A model generated the notes under the pieces. The model saw only the letters and a program-made list of their open reading frames with translations. It did not search any database and was not told where the DNA came from. The translations under genes were made by a program, and so were the position numbers. Of a stretch of DNA of 64,000 nt, positions 49,336 to 58,257 are shown piece after piece (position 1 is the first letter of the stretch; each line of letters opens with the position of its first letter). Origin of the DNA: Asticcacaulis excentricus (GTDB taxonomy: Bacteria; Pseudomonadota; Alphaproteobacteria; Caulobacterales; Caulobacteraceae). Where the stretch lies: the NCBI RefSeq assembly GCF_003966695.1, contig NZ_AP018829.1, forward strand, positions 1 to 64,000, read 5' to 3'.

Positions 49336-50247
49336 TTAGACGAGGAGCTTGCCGGGCGAGGCCAGTCCATTGCTGGCCCCTCTGGCCAGCAGGATCGCCC
49401 CTTCGACGGCGTCCTGTTCCGGCTCGCTGAGGAGGGCGGCGTCGCGTGTCGAAAGCCAGGGGCGGATCGGCTCACCCAGACCGCCGACAAGCGCGATGCG
49501 TTTGGCCCCCAGATGGTGCAGGCGGCGCAGATAGAGCCCGATATCTTCGGCCACCGCGCGCACCAGAGCCGTGGCGACCAGATCACCCTTTTCGGCATAG
49601 GCCATGATGGTGGGGGCCATCGCGCCGTAATCACTGGGCGTGGCCGTGGTGACGAAGGCGATCACATCGGCGGGCTGCCCGCCAAAGGAGGCGATCATTT
49701 CGCGCGTGAAGTCGGTCGCCGGGGCGATCTTGTCAAAGCCGCGCAGCGCCGCCCGCAGCGCCGCCCGGCCAAGCCCCGCCGCCGAGCCGTCATCACCGAC
49801 TTCGAAGCCCCAGCCGCCGATCCCGTGACCCACGCCGTCGCTGAGTATATAGCCCGCGCTGCCCGTGCCGCAGATCTGAATGGCCCCGTCCTTGCCCGAA
49901 AACGCCCCCAGACAGGCGGCGTGCGCGTCGCTGGCCACCGAGATCGCGCCGAAATCCGGCCCGGCATCGACGGTCACCTGCGCACTGGTGGCCGAGGTGA
50001 CCCCGGCCAGCCCCAGCCCGATATGGATGTCGGGCAGGTCGGCATGGGTGAGCTGCGCCTGTGACAGGGCCTCATCGACGGCGGCCATGATGTTGCGCCA
50101 TACAAGCCCCAGCCCTAGCCGGATATTGCCCGCCCCGCCAAAGCCTTCGCCCAGCACCTGACCGGCGCGGTTGCGCAGGCGCGCCCGACAGCGCGTGCCG
50201 CCGCCATCAACGCCGATATAGTAGAGGGGAGGGATGATGTCGCTCAT
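49336..50247 (-). CDS. BadF/BcrA-type ATPase, probable N-acetylglucosamine kinase
   Basis: Cytoplasmic sugar kinase of the ASKHA fold that would convert GlcNAc to GlcNAc-6-phosphate. About 303 aa; the ATG at 50247 is preferred over the GTG at 50256. Phosphate-1 loop YYIGVDGGGTRCRARL, a central GLGLAGVTS, phosphate-2 CGTGSAGYIL, GWGFEVGDDGSAAGLGRAAL, and adenosine motif IALVGGLGEP. It is last in the unit with GH89 and the acetyltransferase, consistent with phosphorylating the GlcNAc they release. No nagA or nagB is in the window, so later steps lie elsewhere. Confidence 0.88.
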   Translation of the reverse strand: MSDIIPPLYYIGVDGGGTRCRARLRNRAGQVLGEGFGGAGNIRLGLGLVWRNIMAAVDEALSQAQLTHADLPDIHIGLGLAGVTSATSAQVTVDAGPDFGAISVASDAHAACLGAFSGKDGAIQICGTGSAGYILSDGVGHGIGGWGFEVGDDGSAAGLGRAALRAALRGFDKIAPATDFTREMIASFGGQPADVIAFVTTATPSDYGAMAPTIMAYAEKGDLVATALVRAVAEDIGLYLRRLHHLGAKRIALVGGLGEPIRPWLSTRDAALLSEPEQDAVEGAILLARGASNGLASPGKLLV

Positions 50248-50292
50248 GATAGTCACGCTTATAACAGAAACAGGACGGTCCGGTTATCCAGA

Positions 50293-51411
50293 TCACAGTT
50301 TGATAATGAGGTGTTTGCGGTCCATCCACCAGCCCAGAGCCCAGCAGACCAGCATGTAACAGAGGGCGCAGGCCAGCACGCCCCACGAACCGGTCAGCGG
50401 CGTCTGGAACACGTGCAGGCCGATCAGGTCGTAAAGCCCATGGCCGTCGGCGTTTTTAAAGGTTTGCAGGACGGTGACCAGAAGTTCTGAGAACAGATAG
50501 ATGACCAGCGGATTGCGCCCGAAAGTCTCAAAGAAGCCCAGACCCTCGCGTCGTTTGGCCAGATCGACATAGGCGATAATGCCGGACAGGATCAGGCAAT
50601 CGAGCCCGATGGTCAGCACCGCAAAGGACGAGGTCCACAGGCGCTTGGAGAAGGGGAAGCCAAAATTCCACACCAGAGCCGCCGCGACCAGCGCCAGCCC
50701 GGCCCCGCTGAGGATCATTACGGTGCGCCGACGGTCCTCGCTGTCGAGGATCAGACGGCCACACAGATAGCCGGCCAGCACATTGACAATGGCGGGCAGG
50801 GTCGAGAGCAGGCCTTCGGGCTCATAGCCCTTTGCGCCACCTCGGTACATGTGATCGAGCCCCAGCACGAACTGGTCGATCTTCGCCCCCAGATTACCGG
50901 TCATGGTGAGCGCGTCGGCGGCGGGTGTGAAGGCGTAGAGCAGCCCCCAGTAACCGAACAGCAGCACCGCGCTCAGGATCATCAGACCGCGCACCGACAG
51001 ATAGCGCGCCGCCAAAGACGCAAACAGGTAACAGAGCGCGATACGCTGAAGCACGCCCATGATGCGCGTATGGCCAATGTCGTTGAAGGCCCAGGCCCCG
51101 TCCGGCGTTTGATGCACGAAGGGGAACCAGTACATCAGATAGCCCAGCAGGAAGATCAGGGCTGAGCGTTTCAGCACCTTCAGCAGAAACTCTTTCTGCG
51201 GCAGAGGCTTGCGGAAGGCGAAGACCATCGAATTGCCGATGGCAAACAGAAACGACGGGAAGACCAGATCGGTCAGGGTAAAGCCAAACCACTGCGCGTG
51301 CTGAAGCTGCGCGAACGGCTCGGCCCCGGCGGGCGAGGTGTTGACCACGATCATGACGCAGACCGTCAGGCCGCGAAACACATCCAGGGCGGTGTAGCGG
51401 GCGGCACTCAT
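50293..51411 (-). CDS. HGSNAT/NagX-like membrane acetyltransferase
   Basis: Multi-pass inner-membrane protein, 372 aa, about 10 helices. It is related to human heparan-alpha-glucosaminide N-acetyltransferase and to NagX of proteobacterial GlcNAc pathways. It starts MSAARYTALDVFRGLTVCVM. The key motif LQHAQWFGFTLTDLVFPSFL holds His38, matching the active-site His in the human HASWNGLTVADLVFP segment (from memory). The ATG at 51411 overlaps the GH89 stop (ATGA), so the two are translationally coupled; a longer upstream start would reach deep into GH89. Likely role: transmembrane acetylation of glucosamine ends or handling of GlcNAc (inference). Confidence 0.87.
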   Translation of the reverse strand: MSAARYTALDVFRGLTVCVMIVVNTSPAGAEPFAQLQHAQWFGFTLTDLVFPSFLFAIGNSMVFAFRKPLPQKEFLLKVLKRSALIFLLGYLMYWFPFVHQTPDGAWAFNDIGHTRIMGVLQRIALCYLFASLAARYLSVRGLMILSAVLLFGYWGLLYAFTPAADALTMTGNLGAKIDQFVLGLDHMYRGGAKGYEPEGLLSTLPAIVNVLAGYLCGRLILDSEDRRRTVMILSGAGLALVAAALVWNFGFPFSKRLWTSSFAVLTIGLDCLILSGIIAYVDLAKRREGLGFFETFGRNPLVIYLFSELLVTVLQTFKNADGHGLYDLIGLHVFQTPLTGSWGVLACALCYMLVCWALGWWMDRKHLIIKL

Positions 51412-53696
51412 GCCTTGGTCCCCAGTTGCGCCACCAGAGCGCGGGCGGCGTTGAGCGGCTGTTTCGGTGCATGGCGCTTGAAGGCGATATCCGCCCTGAC
51501 CCACGCCTGCTCCCAGCCGATCAGGTCGCGGGTAAAGGCCTTCTGATCGAAGGGTGCGCCCCCGCTTGCCGAGGCGCGCAAGGCGGCCAGCAGCTTCATC
51601 CAGCGCGGCAGATAGAAGTCCTTATAGAGCCCCTGCCACGCCTTTGAGGCATAGTCGTTGAGATTGCCCTTACCACCCCAGACCGTCACCTGCGCCTTGG
51701 CATTCAGGACATAGTAGGCCTTTTCTTCGGGTGTATCGCCATAGGCGCGCGCTTCATCGATCCAACTCGCCAGCGTGTCGGGCTGCGTCCCCATCAGCGT
51801 GTCGATCTGCGTGACCAGCGCGCGGATTTCTTCGCGCAGGGCGTCGCCGGTTTTCACATCGCCGGCCTTATAGGCCTTCATGGCAGCGATCAGGCGGTCG
51901 TCGATCTCTTCGGAGACCAGATGGCGCACGGCATCAATCACGTCGTGGCGATAAAGCGCCGAGCCTTCAAAGCCTTTCAGCGACAGGAAGGCCGTGACGG
52001 CTGAGCGCAGCTTTTTACGGTCGCCCGGATGGCCTTCGAACTCGACCATATCCGCCGTCGGGCGTTTGCACAGGAGATAGGCGCCGGCCTTGCTGCGCCA
52101 CCAGCGCGGCGTCCAGTAGCGCGTCGAAAACGCTGCCTCGACATAGGTGCTCCACGCGGCCACGAGCTCGGGCGTCACCTGACCATAGCGGCTTTTCAGA
52201 TAGGTGCTGAGCCATTCGGCCACCGCCTGATCGGTCTGACCCCAGGCCAGATCATAGGCGTATTCATAGACGATCGAGTTGTTGTGCAGGCCTTCGGGGA
52301 ACAGGCCGAACCCCTTCAGATTGCCCGTATCCTTGCGCGCCAGAAGGCCCCTGATGTCGTCGCGGTAGAAGCCGAGATCGCCATAGACGGGGTTGGACGC
52401 GCCGTAATTGTGCACATAGCCGTAAATCCAGGGCTTGCCCTGAAAGGCGTTGCTCGATTGCCAGACGCCGGGATAGCGGTCATTGCCGATATCGAGGATC
52501 ATCAGCCTATCCTGCGGCACGTCGCGCAGGAAGGCCCCGATGGCGTCCGGCGTCCAGAAGTGCTTGTCAGCCCCGAACAGCCAGCCCTGCATGGTCCACA
52601 CGGCGTCGGGCCGGGCCTGACGTATGGAATCATAGATGGCCTTACCATAGGCGGCGAGGCGCTCAGCCTTCACCGCCGGATCGACGACGGTCTCCGTTTC
52701 CTTCGTATTGGCGGTCGAGTCGCCGTACTTGGCGGCCTTGACGTCCGAACCGTCGTGCGAAATGGGCGGTAGCATCTCATTGAAGGAATCGGCCAGATAG
52801 TAGCGGCCTTCGCCATAGGTATCAGTGTAGAGCGCAATGAAACGTGCGGCGATCTTGGCAAACAGCGGATCGGCCGGATCGAGCCAGTAGGTTTCATGGA
52901 AGCCTTCCCATGGGCGCATGGGATAGATGCGCGCCTCGGGGTGCTTCTGCGCAAAGGCCTTGGGCACATAGCCACCAAAGGCCGGCAGGATGGGCGTCAT
53001 GCCCAGCTCTTTCATGCGGCCCAGAATCTGCACCTGGAGTTTGTGCTTCTTCTCAATCCACGCCTGCGGCAAGGGGGCCAGATAGCCTTCGATATTGCCC
53101 ATCCGGTGCCAGGGCGTGAAGGCGGGCCCGGAGAAGTAGTCAGCCAATTCGGCGTCGCTGAGACCCAGCTCGCGCCACAGGGCCTGCCAGACATATTCCT
53201 GCCCCTCCATGGCCAGCGGCATGTCGATGCCGTGCAACGCCATCCAGTCCAGTTCGCGCTCCCAGCGCGCCCAGTCCCAGAAGGGCGTCGTGTACCCAAA
53301 GGTGCACGTATTCATATAGACGCGGTGGGCGAACGGGCTCTCGACCTTTGCGCCCTTAGCGGTCGGTAGCCGCGCGGGCAGGGCGACGCGGTGGCCTTCC
53401 CAGCTCAGATTGGCCGCGCCTACGCTCTTGAGGTAGCTATAGGCCCCGTGCGTCAAAGCCACCGGTGAATTGCCTGAAATGGTCAGTCGCTCACCAGACG
53501 CCTGAGCTGAGTACCACGGTAAAGCGCCGGAGGTATCAAGCCTGAGTTGGATGCGCGCAGCGTCCTTGCCTAAAAGTCGTTTCAGGACGGCGCCGGCGGC
53601 GTTCGGGACGGCGGCCTCTGCCTGCCTGTAAAGGGCCGCGCCCACTACAAGTGTACATGATGACGTGATCAGGTGTCTTCGCGTGAGGTGGGTCAT
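51408..53696 (-). CDS. GH89 alpha-N-acetylglucosaminidase (NAGLU-like)
   Basis: Retaining exo-alpha-GlcNAc hydrolase, about 762 aa. The ATG at 53696 gives a Tat-like signal (THLTRRHLITSSCTLVVGAAL). An ORF start at 53819 would add 41 residues, about half encoded by a family C repeat, and is rejected. N-terminal domain about 35-120; the TIM barrel starts RVYMNTCTFGYTTPFWDW. Catalytic Glu307 in LADSFNEMLPP and Glu468 in GFGLFPEGLHNN correspond to human Glu316 and Glu446. An all-helical C-terminal domain carries RYWTPRWWRSKAGAYLL. It overlaps the acetyltransferase gene by 4 bp. It is separated from the TonB receptor gene by a terminator, so it probably has its own promoter near the repeat. Confidence 0.92.
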   Translation of the reverse strand: MTHLTRRHLITSSCTLVVGAALYRQAEAAVPNAAGAVLKRLLGKDAARIQLRLDTSGALPWYSAQASGERLTISGNSPVALTHGAYSYLKSVGAANLSWEGHRVALPARLPTAKGAKVESPFAHRVYMNTCTFGYTTPFWDWARWERELDWMALHGIDMPLAMEGQEYVWQALWRELGLSDAELADYFSGPAFTPWHRMGNIEGYLAPLPQAWIEKKHKLQVQILGRMKELGMTPILPAFGGYVPKAFAQKHPEARIYPMRPWEGFHETYWLDPADPLFAKIAARFIALYTDTYGEGRYYLADSFNEMLPPISHDGSDVKAAKYGDSTANTKETETVVDPAVKAERLAAYGKAIYDSIRQARPDAVWTMQGWLFGADKHFWTPDAIGAFLRDVPQDRLMILDIGNDRYPGVWQSSNAFQGKPWIYGYVHNYGASNPVYGDLGFYRDDIRGLLARKDTGNLKGFGLFPEGLHNNSIVYEYAYDLAWGQTDQAVAEWLSTYLKSRYGQVTPELVAAWSTYVEAAFSTRYWTPRWWRSKAGAYLLCKRPTADMVEFEGHPGDRKKLRSAVTAFLSLKGFEGSALYRHDVIDAVRHLVSEEIDDRLIAAMKAYKAGDVKTGDALREEIRALVTQIDTLMGTQPDTLASWIDEARAYGDTPEEKAYYVLNAKAQVTVWGGKGNLNDYASKAWQGLYKDFYLPRWMKLLAALRASASGGAPFDQKAFTRDLIGWEQAWVRADIAFKRHAPKQPLNAARALVAQLGTKA

Positions 53697-53730
53697 GAAA
53701 CTCGGCATAACAGATTTCGAGAGGCGACTT

Positions 53731-53860
53731 ATATCAAGGGTCATTGGAAATGACTCTTGGTACTCCGTTCGAGAATGTCTCATGTAGTTGATACATATGA
53801 GAAATTCTCGAATTTTCAACGGCCGGATGCGGTCAGCATCTTCGGCCGTTGGTATTATAT
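53731..53860 (-). repeat. Family C palindromic element, copy 2
   Basis: About 130 bp, nearly identical in inverse orientation to 23676-23804. It shares GACTCTTGGTA, the TCTCATGTAGTTGATACATATGAGA-type hairpin, TTTTCAACGGCCGG and TTCGGCCGTTGGTAT. It lies about 35 bp upstream of the GH89 start, as copy 1 lies upstream of GH92. In both copies a frame encodes a similar peptide (MRxSRxxYQESF), probably fortuitous. Confidence 0.8.
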
Positions 53861-53884
53861 CAGGAGCAACCCTGTTCCGCAGGA

Positions 53885-53932
53885 TAGAAAAGCAGGTCCG
53901 GAGGAGACCGACGGTCTTTCCTCCGAACCTGT
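53885..53932 (-). terminator. Terminator of the TonB receptor gene
   Basis: On the minus strand CAGGTTCGGAGGA pairs with TCCTCCGGACCTG, followed by CTTTTCT. A second hairpin, CAGAAAGCC/GGCTTTCTG, precedes it at about 53935-53970, directly after the receptor stop codon at 53992. Confidence 0.75.
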
Positions 53933-53991
53933 TGAACAGAAAGCCAGTTAAGGGGGAGGGCTTTCTGCGGGTAGAACATTTTTTTCAGGTT

Positions 53992-56661
53992 CTACATCTT
54001 GTAAGTGAAGGCAAGTTGATAACTTGGGCCAAACACGCCCGTTTCCTGCCACACGTTTTCATTGTTTTTGTAGGCTTCTTCCTTTTTATTGAAGATGTTT
54101 GACCCCGTCACAGTGAAGCTAACGTGCGGATTAAGCGTGTAGCCGACCGAGAAATCGACCTGCGTGCCAGCCTTGATCGTGTGACCTTCACGAGCGAAGA
54201 AGCTGTCAACGCTGGTTTGTTCATAGGCGCTGCGATAATTCGCAGAAACACGGGCGCTGATCTTTTCGTTTTCCCAGTAACCGGTCAGGTTGCCTGAGTA
54301 CTTGGAAAGGTTGCGCAATGAGAAACCGGTGTTGGAGTATTTCGGATCAACATAGGTGTAGTTCGCCAGGAATCCAAAGCCATCAATAGGCAGAAGACCG
54401 TCGAGAGACTGCTGCCAGTTGATTTCTGCGCCGCGCAGCTTGATCACCGAGGGATCATTCTGAGTGACCTTGATCTCGTATTCCTTATTATTCGTCCCAA
54501 TACAGTCATTGGTCGAGGCGTCGAGCCTGAGGCTTACGCCACCCCACGTCGCCGGGCATATCAGAGCGGTGTAGGTCCCGTTTTTTACGTCCTTGGCAAA
54601 GGCACCCAGGCTAAAGCCCGCGCTCTTGCTGTAATACCACTCCAGGCTGACATCGTAGTTATTGGCTGTCAGTGGTTTGAGATAGGGGCTGCCCTGATCA
54701 ACAAACACCGTGGTAACGCCGGTTGAAGAATCTTTCACTTCAAACTGAGTGGTGTTCAGTTTGGAACTGGAGTCGAGGATCGGGCGCACAAGGGTTTTGG
54801 CCGCCGCTACCCGCAGAACCAGCCTGTCGGTCAGGTCGAAAACGACGTTCATGCTGGGCAGGGTGTTGTTGTACTTGAAGTTGCTGCGCAGCTCACCAAT
54901 CTTGTTCTGGATGTCACAATCGCATCCGTCCGTGAGGTTCGATATCACAGTCTGATCCGTTGACTCATATCGAACACCAGCATTGGCGCGGAACGGGATG
55001 GGGCCCAGGTCTCCGGAGAACTCTGCAAGAGCGTAGGCCGAGTTGATGGTCCGTTCAAGCGAGTAAGAGCTTTGCGGATTATAGAGGGCCGGAACCGTTA
55101 CGCCTGCGGCGGCCAGCTTTGCACGATAGGCGTCTACATCGGGTGTCAGCCAGGTATTCACGCCCGAAACGCCGCCATTGAGGAAGTTGGTCACCGTGGG
55201 CGTTTCGGTTGTATAGGGCGGGATGTATTTGAAGTTGTCGTCAAAGAAGTCCCGACGGGTGACATAGCGGTCAAACGTTTCTGTCTTGGTCTTGGCGCCG
55301 AACTTGAGGCTTTGCCATATGCCCATGTCGGCCTGATACTTCAGGTCGAGCTGAGCTGAACTGGAATCGGTGACCTGATGGTTTTGCGCACCGTTCGGAT
55401 AGCTGGACCAGGTCAGGTTTGACAACACATACTGGCTGGGGCTGGCGGGGTTACCGGACACAGTGAACTTGATGTTGTCCGGGTCAGTTGTATCCAGTGT
55501 ACCTGAAGCTTCGCTGGCCCCGGTGATGGCGGCCTCTTCGGTGAGATAGCCGTCGCCCTTGGTGTAGTGTAACGTGGCATTCAGCAGCCATTTGGGCGAG
55601 AGGCTCCAACGCGCATAGGCGGTGTAGGCCTCTGTGGACAGGTTGCGGACTTCCAGTTGCCGATTGTTGTCATAGCTGAAATTGGCGAGGTTCACGACCT
55701 TGGCTACGCCATCAGCGATGGTCACAGGCGTGATCGAGCTCTTGGCAAAGTTCCCAAAAACGAGCTGATTGACGTTGTATTTCGTCTCGTCCTTCGAATA
55801 GACCCCTGTAAAGCCGAGCTTCAGGTCGTCGGTTGCACGGTATTCGGCACCGAAATTGAACTGGGTCCGGTCAGATGTGCGGTCGATCCGGCGGTAACGG
55901 AACCGGCGCGGCAAAAGGGTGCCAGCCGGGGTTGCCACCGACCCCTTGAACTCGTTCGCGGCGCCTGACGCCGTGTACCAGCGGTCCATAAACAGATAGT
56001 CGGCGCGATCATCAAGTTGTTGATAATTCAGCCCGGCATAGATGCCGAGTTTGCCACCAAAATATTGATTGGCGTAGGTCAGGCCGGCGGCCGGATTGAT
56101 CCCCGCATCGGCGAGGGTAGATTGCTGGGCCTTGGCCGAGAAAATCAGCTTTTCACCATTGATGTCGAGCGGTTTGGCCGTGGAAATGTCAATGGTGCCG
56201 GCAAGGCCGCCCATGTCCATATCAGCCGTAGGCGACTTGTAGACGTTCACCGCACTGGCCAGCTCCGTCTGGATGATGTCGAAACGGAAGCCGTCGATAA
56301 AGTTGGGGTTCGCAAAGTCCTGGCCGTTGATTGTCACCTTGGCATACTGCGGGCCAAGGCCACGCACGCTGATCGTAGCCCCGCGGCCGTTGACGTTTTG
56401 GATCTGAACGCCGGGAATGCGCTGAATGGCTTCGGCGATGTTGTCGCTCGGAAATTTGCCAAGGTCTTCTGCGGAAATACCATCCGAAACCCGGATGTCC
56501 CTGCGCTTTGCTTGCAAGGCGGTCGCCAGACTGGCCCGGAAGCCGCGAACGACGACTTCTTCGACCTGATCCTTGGCCGGTGCTTCCTGAGCAGAGGCCG
56601 ATATGCCAATGGACAGGCTCATAAGAGACGTCGTTATTAATGCGAAACGTTTGAACGCCAT
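53992..56661 (-). CDS. TonB-dependent receptor
   Basis: Outer-membrane transporter, 889 aa. The signal peptide ends IGISASAQ. The TonB-box-like VEEVVVRGFRASLATALQAKRRD is followed by the plug (FPSDNIAEAIQRIPGVQIQN, ISVRGLGPQYAKVTINGQDF). The barrel ends FGPSYQLAFTYKM. The SD AGGGGAT precedes the ATG. Two operator-like palindromes lie 140-280 bp upstream, in the region shared with the first GntR gene. Downstream come GH89, the acetyltransferase and the kinase, so an alpha-GlcNAc-containing oligosaccharide is a reasonable cargo (inference). Confidence 0.93.
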   Translation of the reverse strand: MAFKRFALITTSLMSLSIGISASAQEAPAKDQVEEVVVRGFRASLATALQAKRRDIRVSDGISAEDLGKFPSDNIAEAIQRIPGVQIQNVNGRGATISVRGLGPQYAKVTINGQDFANPNFIDGFRFDIIQTELASAVNVYKSPTADMDMGGLAGTIDISTAKPLDINGEKLIFSAKAQQSTLADAGINPAAGLTYANQYFGGKLGIYAGLNYQQLDDRADYLFMDRWYTASGAANEFKGSVATPAGTLLPRRFRYRRIDRTSDRTQFNFGAEYRATDDLKLGFTGVYSKDETKYNVNQLVFGNFAKSSITPVTIADGVAKVVNLANFSYDNNRQLEVRNLSTEAYTAYARWSLSPKWLLNATLHYTKGDGYLTEEAAITGASEASGTLDTTDPDNIKFTVSGNPASPSQYVLSNLTWSSYPNGAQNHQVTDSSSAQLDLKYQADMGIWQSLKFGAKTKTETFDRYVTRRDFFDDNFKYIPPYTTETPTVTNFLNGGVSGVNTWLTPDVDAYRAKLAAAGVTVPALYNPQSSYSLERTINSAYALAEFSGDLGPIPFRANAGVRYESTDQTVISNLTDGCDCDIQNKIGELRSNFKYNNTLPSMNVVFDLTDRLVLRVAAAKTLVRPILDSSSKLNTTQFEVKDSSTGVTTVFVDQGSPYLKPLTANNYDVSLEWYYSKSAGFSLGAFAKDVKNGTYTALICPATWGGVSLRLDASTNDCIGTNNKEYEIKVTQNDPSVIKLRGAEINWQQSLDGLLPIDGFGFLANYTYVDPKYSNTGFSLRNLSKYSGNLTGYWENEKISARVSANYRSAYEQTSVDSFFAREGHTIKAGTQVDFSVGYTLNPHVSFTVTGSNIFNKKEEAYKNNENVWQETGVFGPSYQLAFTYKM

Positions 56662-56802
56662 ATTCGATCCCCTGAATTCAGACGCGGTGGTGCATTGAGT
56701 GACGGGAGGTCACACCCAATACGAAAATTGTGTGGGAGCGCAGACGCCTTGGTGTCGTGCAGTTGCCTGATGTGCCTGTGCCAAGAGTGACTATGCTCTG
56801 AT

Positions 56803-56820
56803 AAATTGGCCTGTCAATTT
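56803..56820. promoter_or_regulatory. Putative GntR operator upstream of TonB receptor
   Basis: AAATTGGCCTGTCAATTT, with both outer arms of the ExuR/UxuR consensus AAATTGGTATACCAATTT (as remembered). About 140 bp before the receptor start codon. Confidence 0.6.
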
Positions 56821-56931
56821 AAACTTCATAAAGCCGTTATTTTTTGTTGGCCAATGTTTCACATTTCTTTTGTTTTGGCGAGGGGGTTAATTTTAAATTA
56901 TTGAAAATATTAACAAAATATCATTACTTAG

Positions 56932-56941
56932 TGGTAAACCA
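56932..56941. promoter_or_regulatory. Putative GntR operator (second site)
   Basis: TGGTAAACCA, continuing into ATTTT on the right; a shorter version of the same palindrome. Confidence 0.4.
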
Positions 56942-57030
56942 ATTTTGAGGATTGTCAAAAACTGTTGCGATTTTGCCGCGCTCGGAGTGCCCGCAGCGTG
57001 TTAGTAGCGGCTTTATTGCTTATTTTTTGT

Positions 57031-57044
57031 ATTGGTTCGCCAAT
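57031..57044. promoter_or_regulatory. Putative operator of the first gntR gene
   Basis: ATTGGTTCGCCAAT, a perfect 5-bp inverted repeat with a 4-bp spacer. The same form appears before the second gntR gene, suggesting auto- and cross-regulation. Confidence 0.6.
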
Positions 57045-57308
57045 CTTTTTGAAGACATGGTCTGACAAATTCCTGTTGACGATTTTTTCTGCATCACGGA
57101 AAGGGGGGCTTGCCCTGACTCTAAGGTGGGTGGCGGTGAGGCTGGAAGTTCAGTCGGAAGGGCTCCCCATTGAGCACGTGAGTTTAGGTCCGGTGCCAGT
57201 GAGGCCAGGTCATCGGGTAGTGTGTCCGATCAAATGCGCGCGGGCGCATTGACCCGGCGGTCAAGTGCGGGCTATCCAAGACGTTCAACAGCCGTGCGGC
57301 GGAACGTG

Positions 57309-58070
57309 ATGTCAAACGAAGAGATGGCCTCGGAGGCGCTACGCACCCAGCGCGATCTGCGGGCGTATCAGGTTATCGGGCAATCCCTGCTGCAACGTAT
57401 CCGCTCCGGTGAGTTCCATGCCACGGGCAAACTGCCGACCGAGCGCGAACTGGCCGAGGTCTATAGCGTCGGCCGCGCGGTCATCCGTGACGCGCTGGTG
57501 ATGCTCGAAGTCAAGGGTCTGGTGCAATCGCGTCAGGGATCAGGCATCTACATCACCAAAACCGCCTATGCCGAGGGTTGGCCTGAGCGCAAGGAGGAGT
57601 TTGCCGACCGGCCTTTGAGTGAAGCCCCGGCGCCGAAATGGCTCGACATCCTGCACGCCCAGCAATGCCTGGAAAGCCATATTGCCAAGCAGGCGACGCT
57701 GGCGGGCACCGACGGCCTGCGGCTGGAGGATATGGTCGAGCGTTTGCACCTAACGCTCTCCATGCCGGAATTGAACCACCTGAGTGTTCAGTGGCACAGC
57801 GCTCTGGCGCAGGCGTCGCGCAACACAGAACTGATGTGGCTGTCGCAACAGATGTGGGAACGCCGGGCTCAGGCTTCAGCGGCGCATCTGGCGAACGATT
57901 CACCCCCTTTCGTGACCCTGCGTAATCTGTGCGTTGGCGACCACAAACGGACGCTGGAGGCGGTCAGAAAAGGCGATAGCGACCGCGCCTATTACGCCAT
58001 GTGGCACCACTTTGAGAACTTGAAGACCTTGTACAAGTCCGAAACCATCGCGCTGAGTTCGCAGCGCTGA
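57309..58070 (+). CDS. GntR-family regulator, FadR/FCD subfamily (paralogue 1)
   Basis: DNA-binding regulator of about 253 aa. Winged HTH at about 20-85 (LLQRIRSGEFHATGKLPTER, ELAEVYSVGRAVIRDALVML, QSRQGSGIYI), then an FCD-type all-helical effector domain (about 115-245) with WHSALAQASRNTELM and DHKRTLEAVRKGDSDRAYYAMWHH. FCD domains usually bind a metal and a carboxylate such as a hexuronate. The start at 57309 follows GCGGAA; the longer frame from 57222 is low-complexity. It is divergent from the TonB receptor, with palindromes ATTGG-N4-CCAAT in between. Its HTH is almost the same as that of the next gene, so both should read the same operator. Confidence 0.88.
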   Translation: MSNEEMASEALRTQRDLRAYQVIGQSLLQRIRSGEFHATGKLPTERELAEVYSVGRAVIRDALVMLEVKGLVQSRQGSGIYITKTAYAEGWPERKEEFADRPLSEAPAPKWLDILHAQQCLESHIAKQATLAGTDGLRLEDMVERLHLTLSMPELNHLSVQWHSALAQASRNTELMWLSQQMWERRAQASAAHLANDSPPFVTLRNLCVGDHKRTLEAVRKGDSDRAYYAMWHHFENLKTLYKSETIALSSQR

Positions 58071-58074
58071 CGCA

Positions 58075-58088
58075 ATTGGCCGGTCAAT
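58075..58088. promoter_or_regulatory. Putative operator between the gntR paralogues (site 1)
   Basis: ATTGGCCGGTCAAT, 4 bp after the stop of the first gntR gene. Outer ATTG/CAAT arms. Confidence 0.5.
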
Positions 58089-58172
58089 CAAAGCCAATGA
58101 ACCTTGTTGACTAATAAAACTTACAGCCCTTTTTTTGTTCCTTTTGTGGGTCTGAACGCTCAAAATTTTTAT

Positions 58173-58186
58173 ATTGGTTGGCCAAT
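58173..58186. promoter_or_regulatory. Putative operator of the second gntR gene (site 2)
   Basis: ATTGGTTGGCCAAT, perfect ATTGG/CCAAT arms, identical in core to the GH31/GH51 intergenic site. Confidence 0.6.
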
Positions 58187-58257
58187 AAAATGTGTATGGT
58201 CTGAGTGGCGAGCGCAATACCTTCACCACGGCAGACCGCAAGAATTTGAGAGCCCAG

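Larger units (their letters stand above)
56662..57308. promoter_or_regulatory. Divergent region between TonB receptor and gntR genes
   Basis: 647 bp without a gene, strongly AT-rich in 56800-57090. It holds at least three operator-like palindromes, at 56803, 56932 and 57031 (listed separately). The plus-strand frame open from 57222 (giving a longer GntR) is not supported by an SD. No intrinsic terminator was seen. Confidence 0.5.

Noticed and set aside
47547-49430. 627-aa plus-strand ORF
   Set aside because: Lies antisense to the GH2 gene (46761-49214), whose domains and catalytic residues are clear; the ORF is Arg/Gly/Asp-rich with no family features, a GC-rich shadow.
53697-53819. N-terminal extension of the GH89 protein
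   Set aside because: Its 41 residues include a segment encoded by the family C repeat and precede a normal signal peptide starting at 53696.
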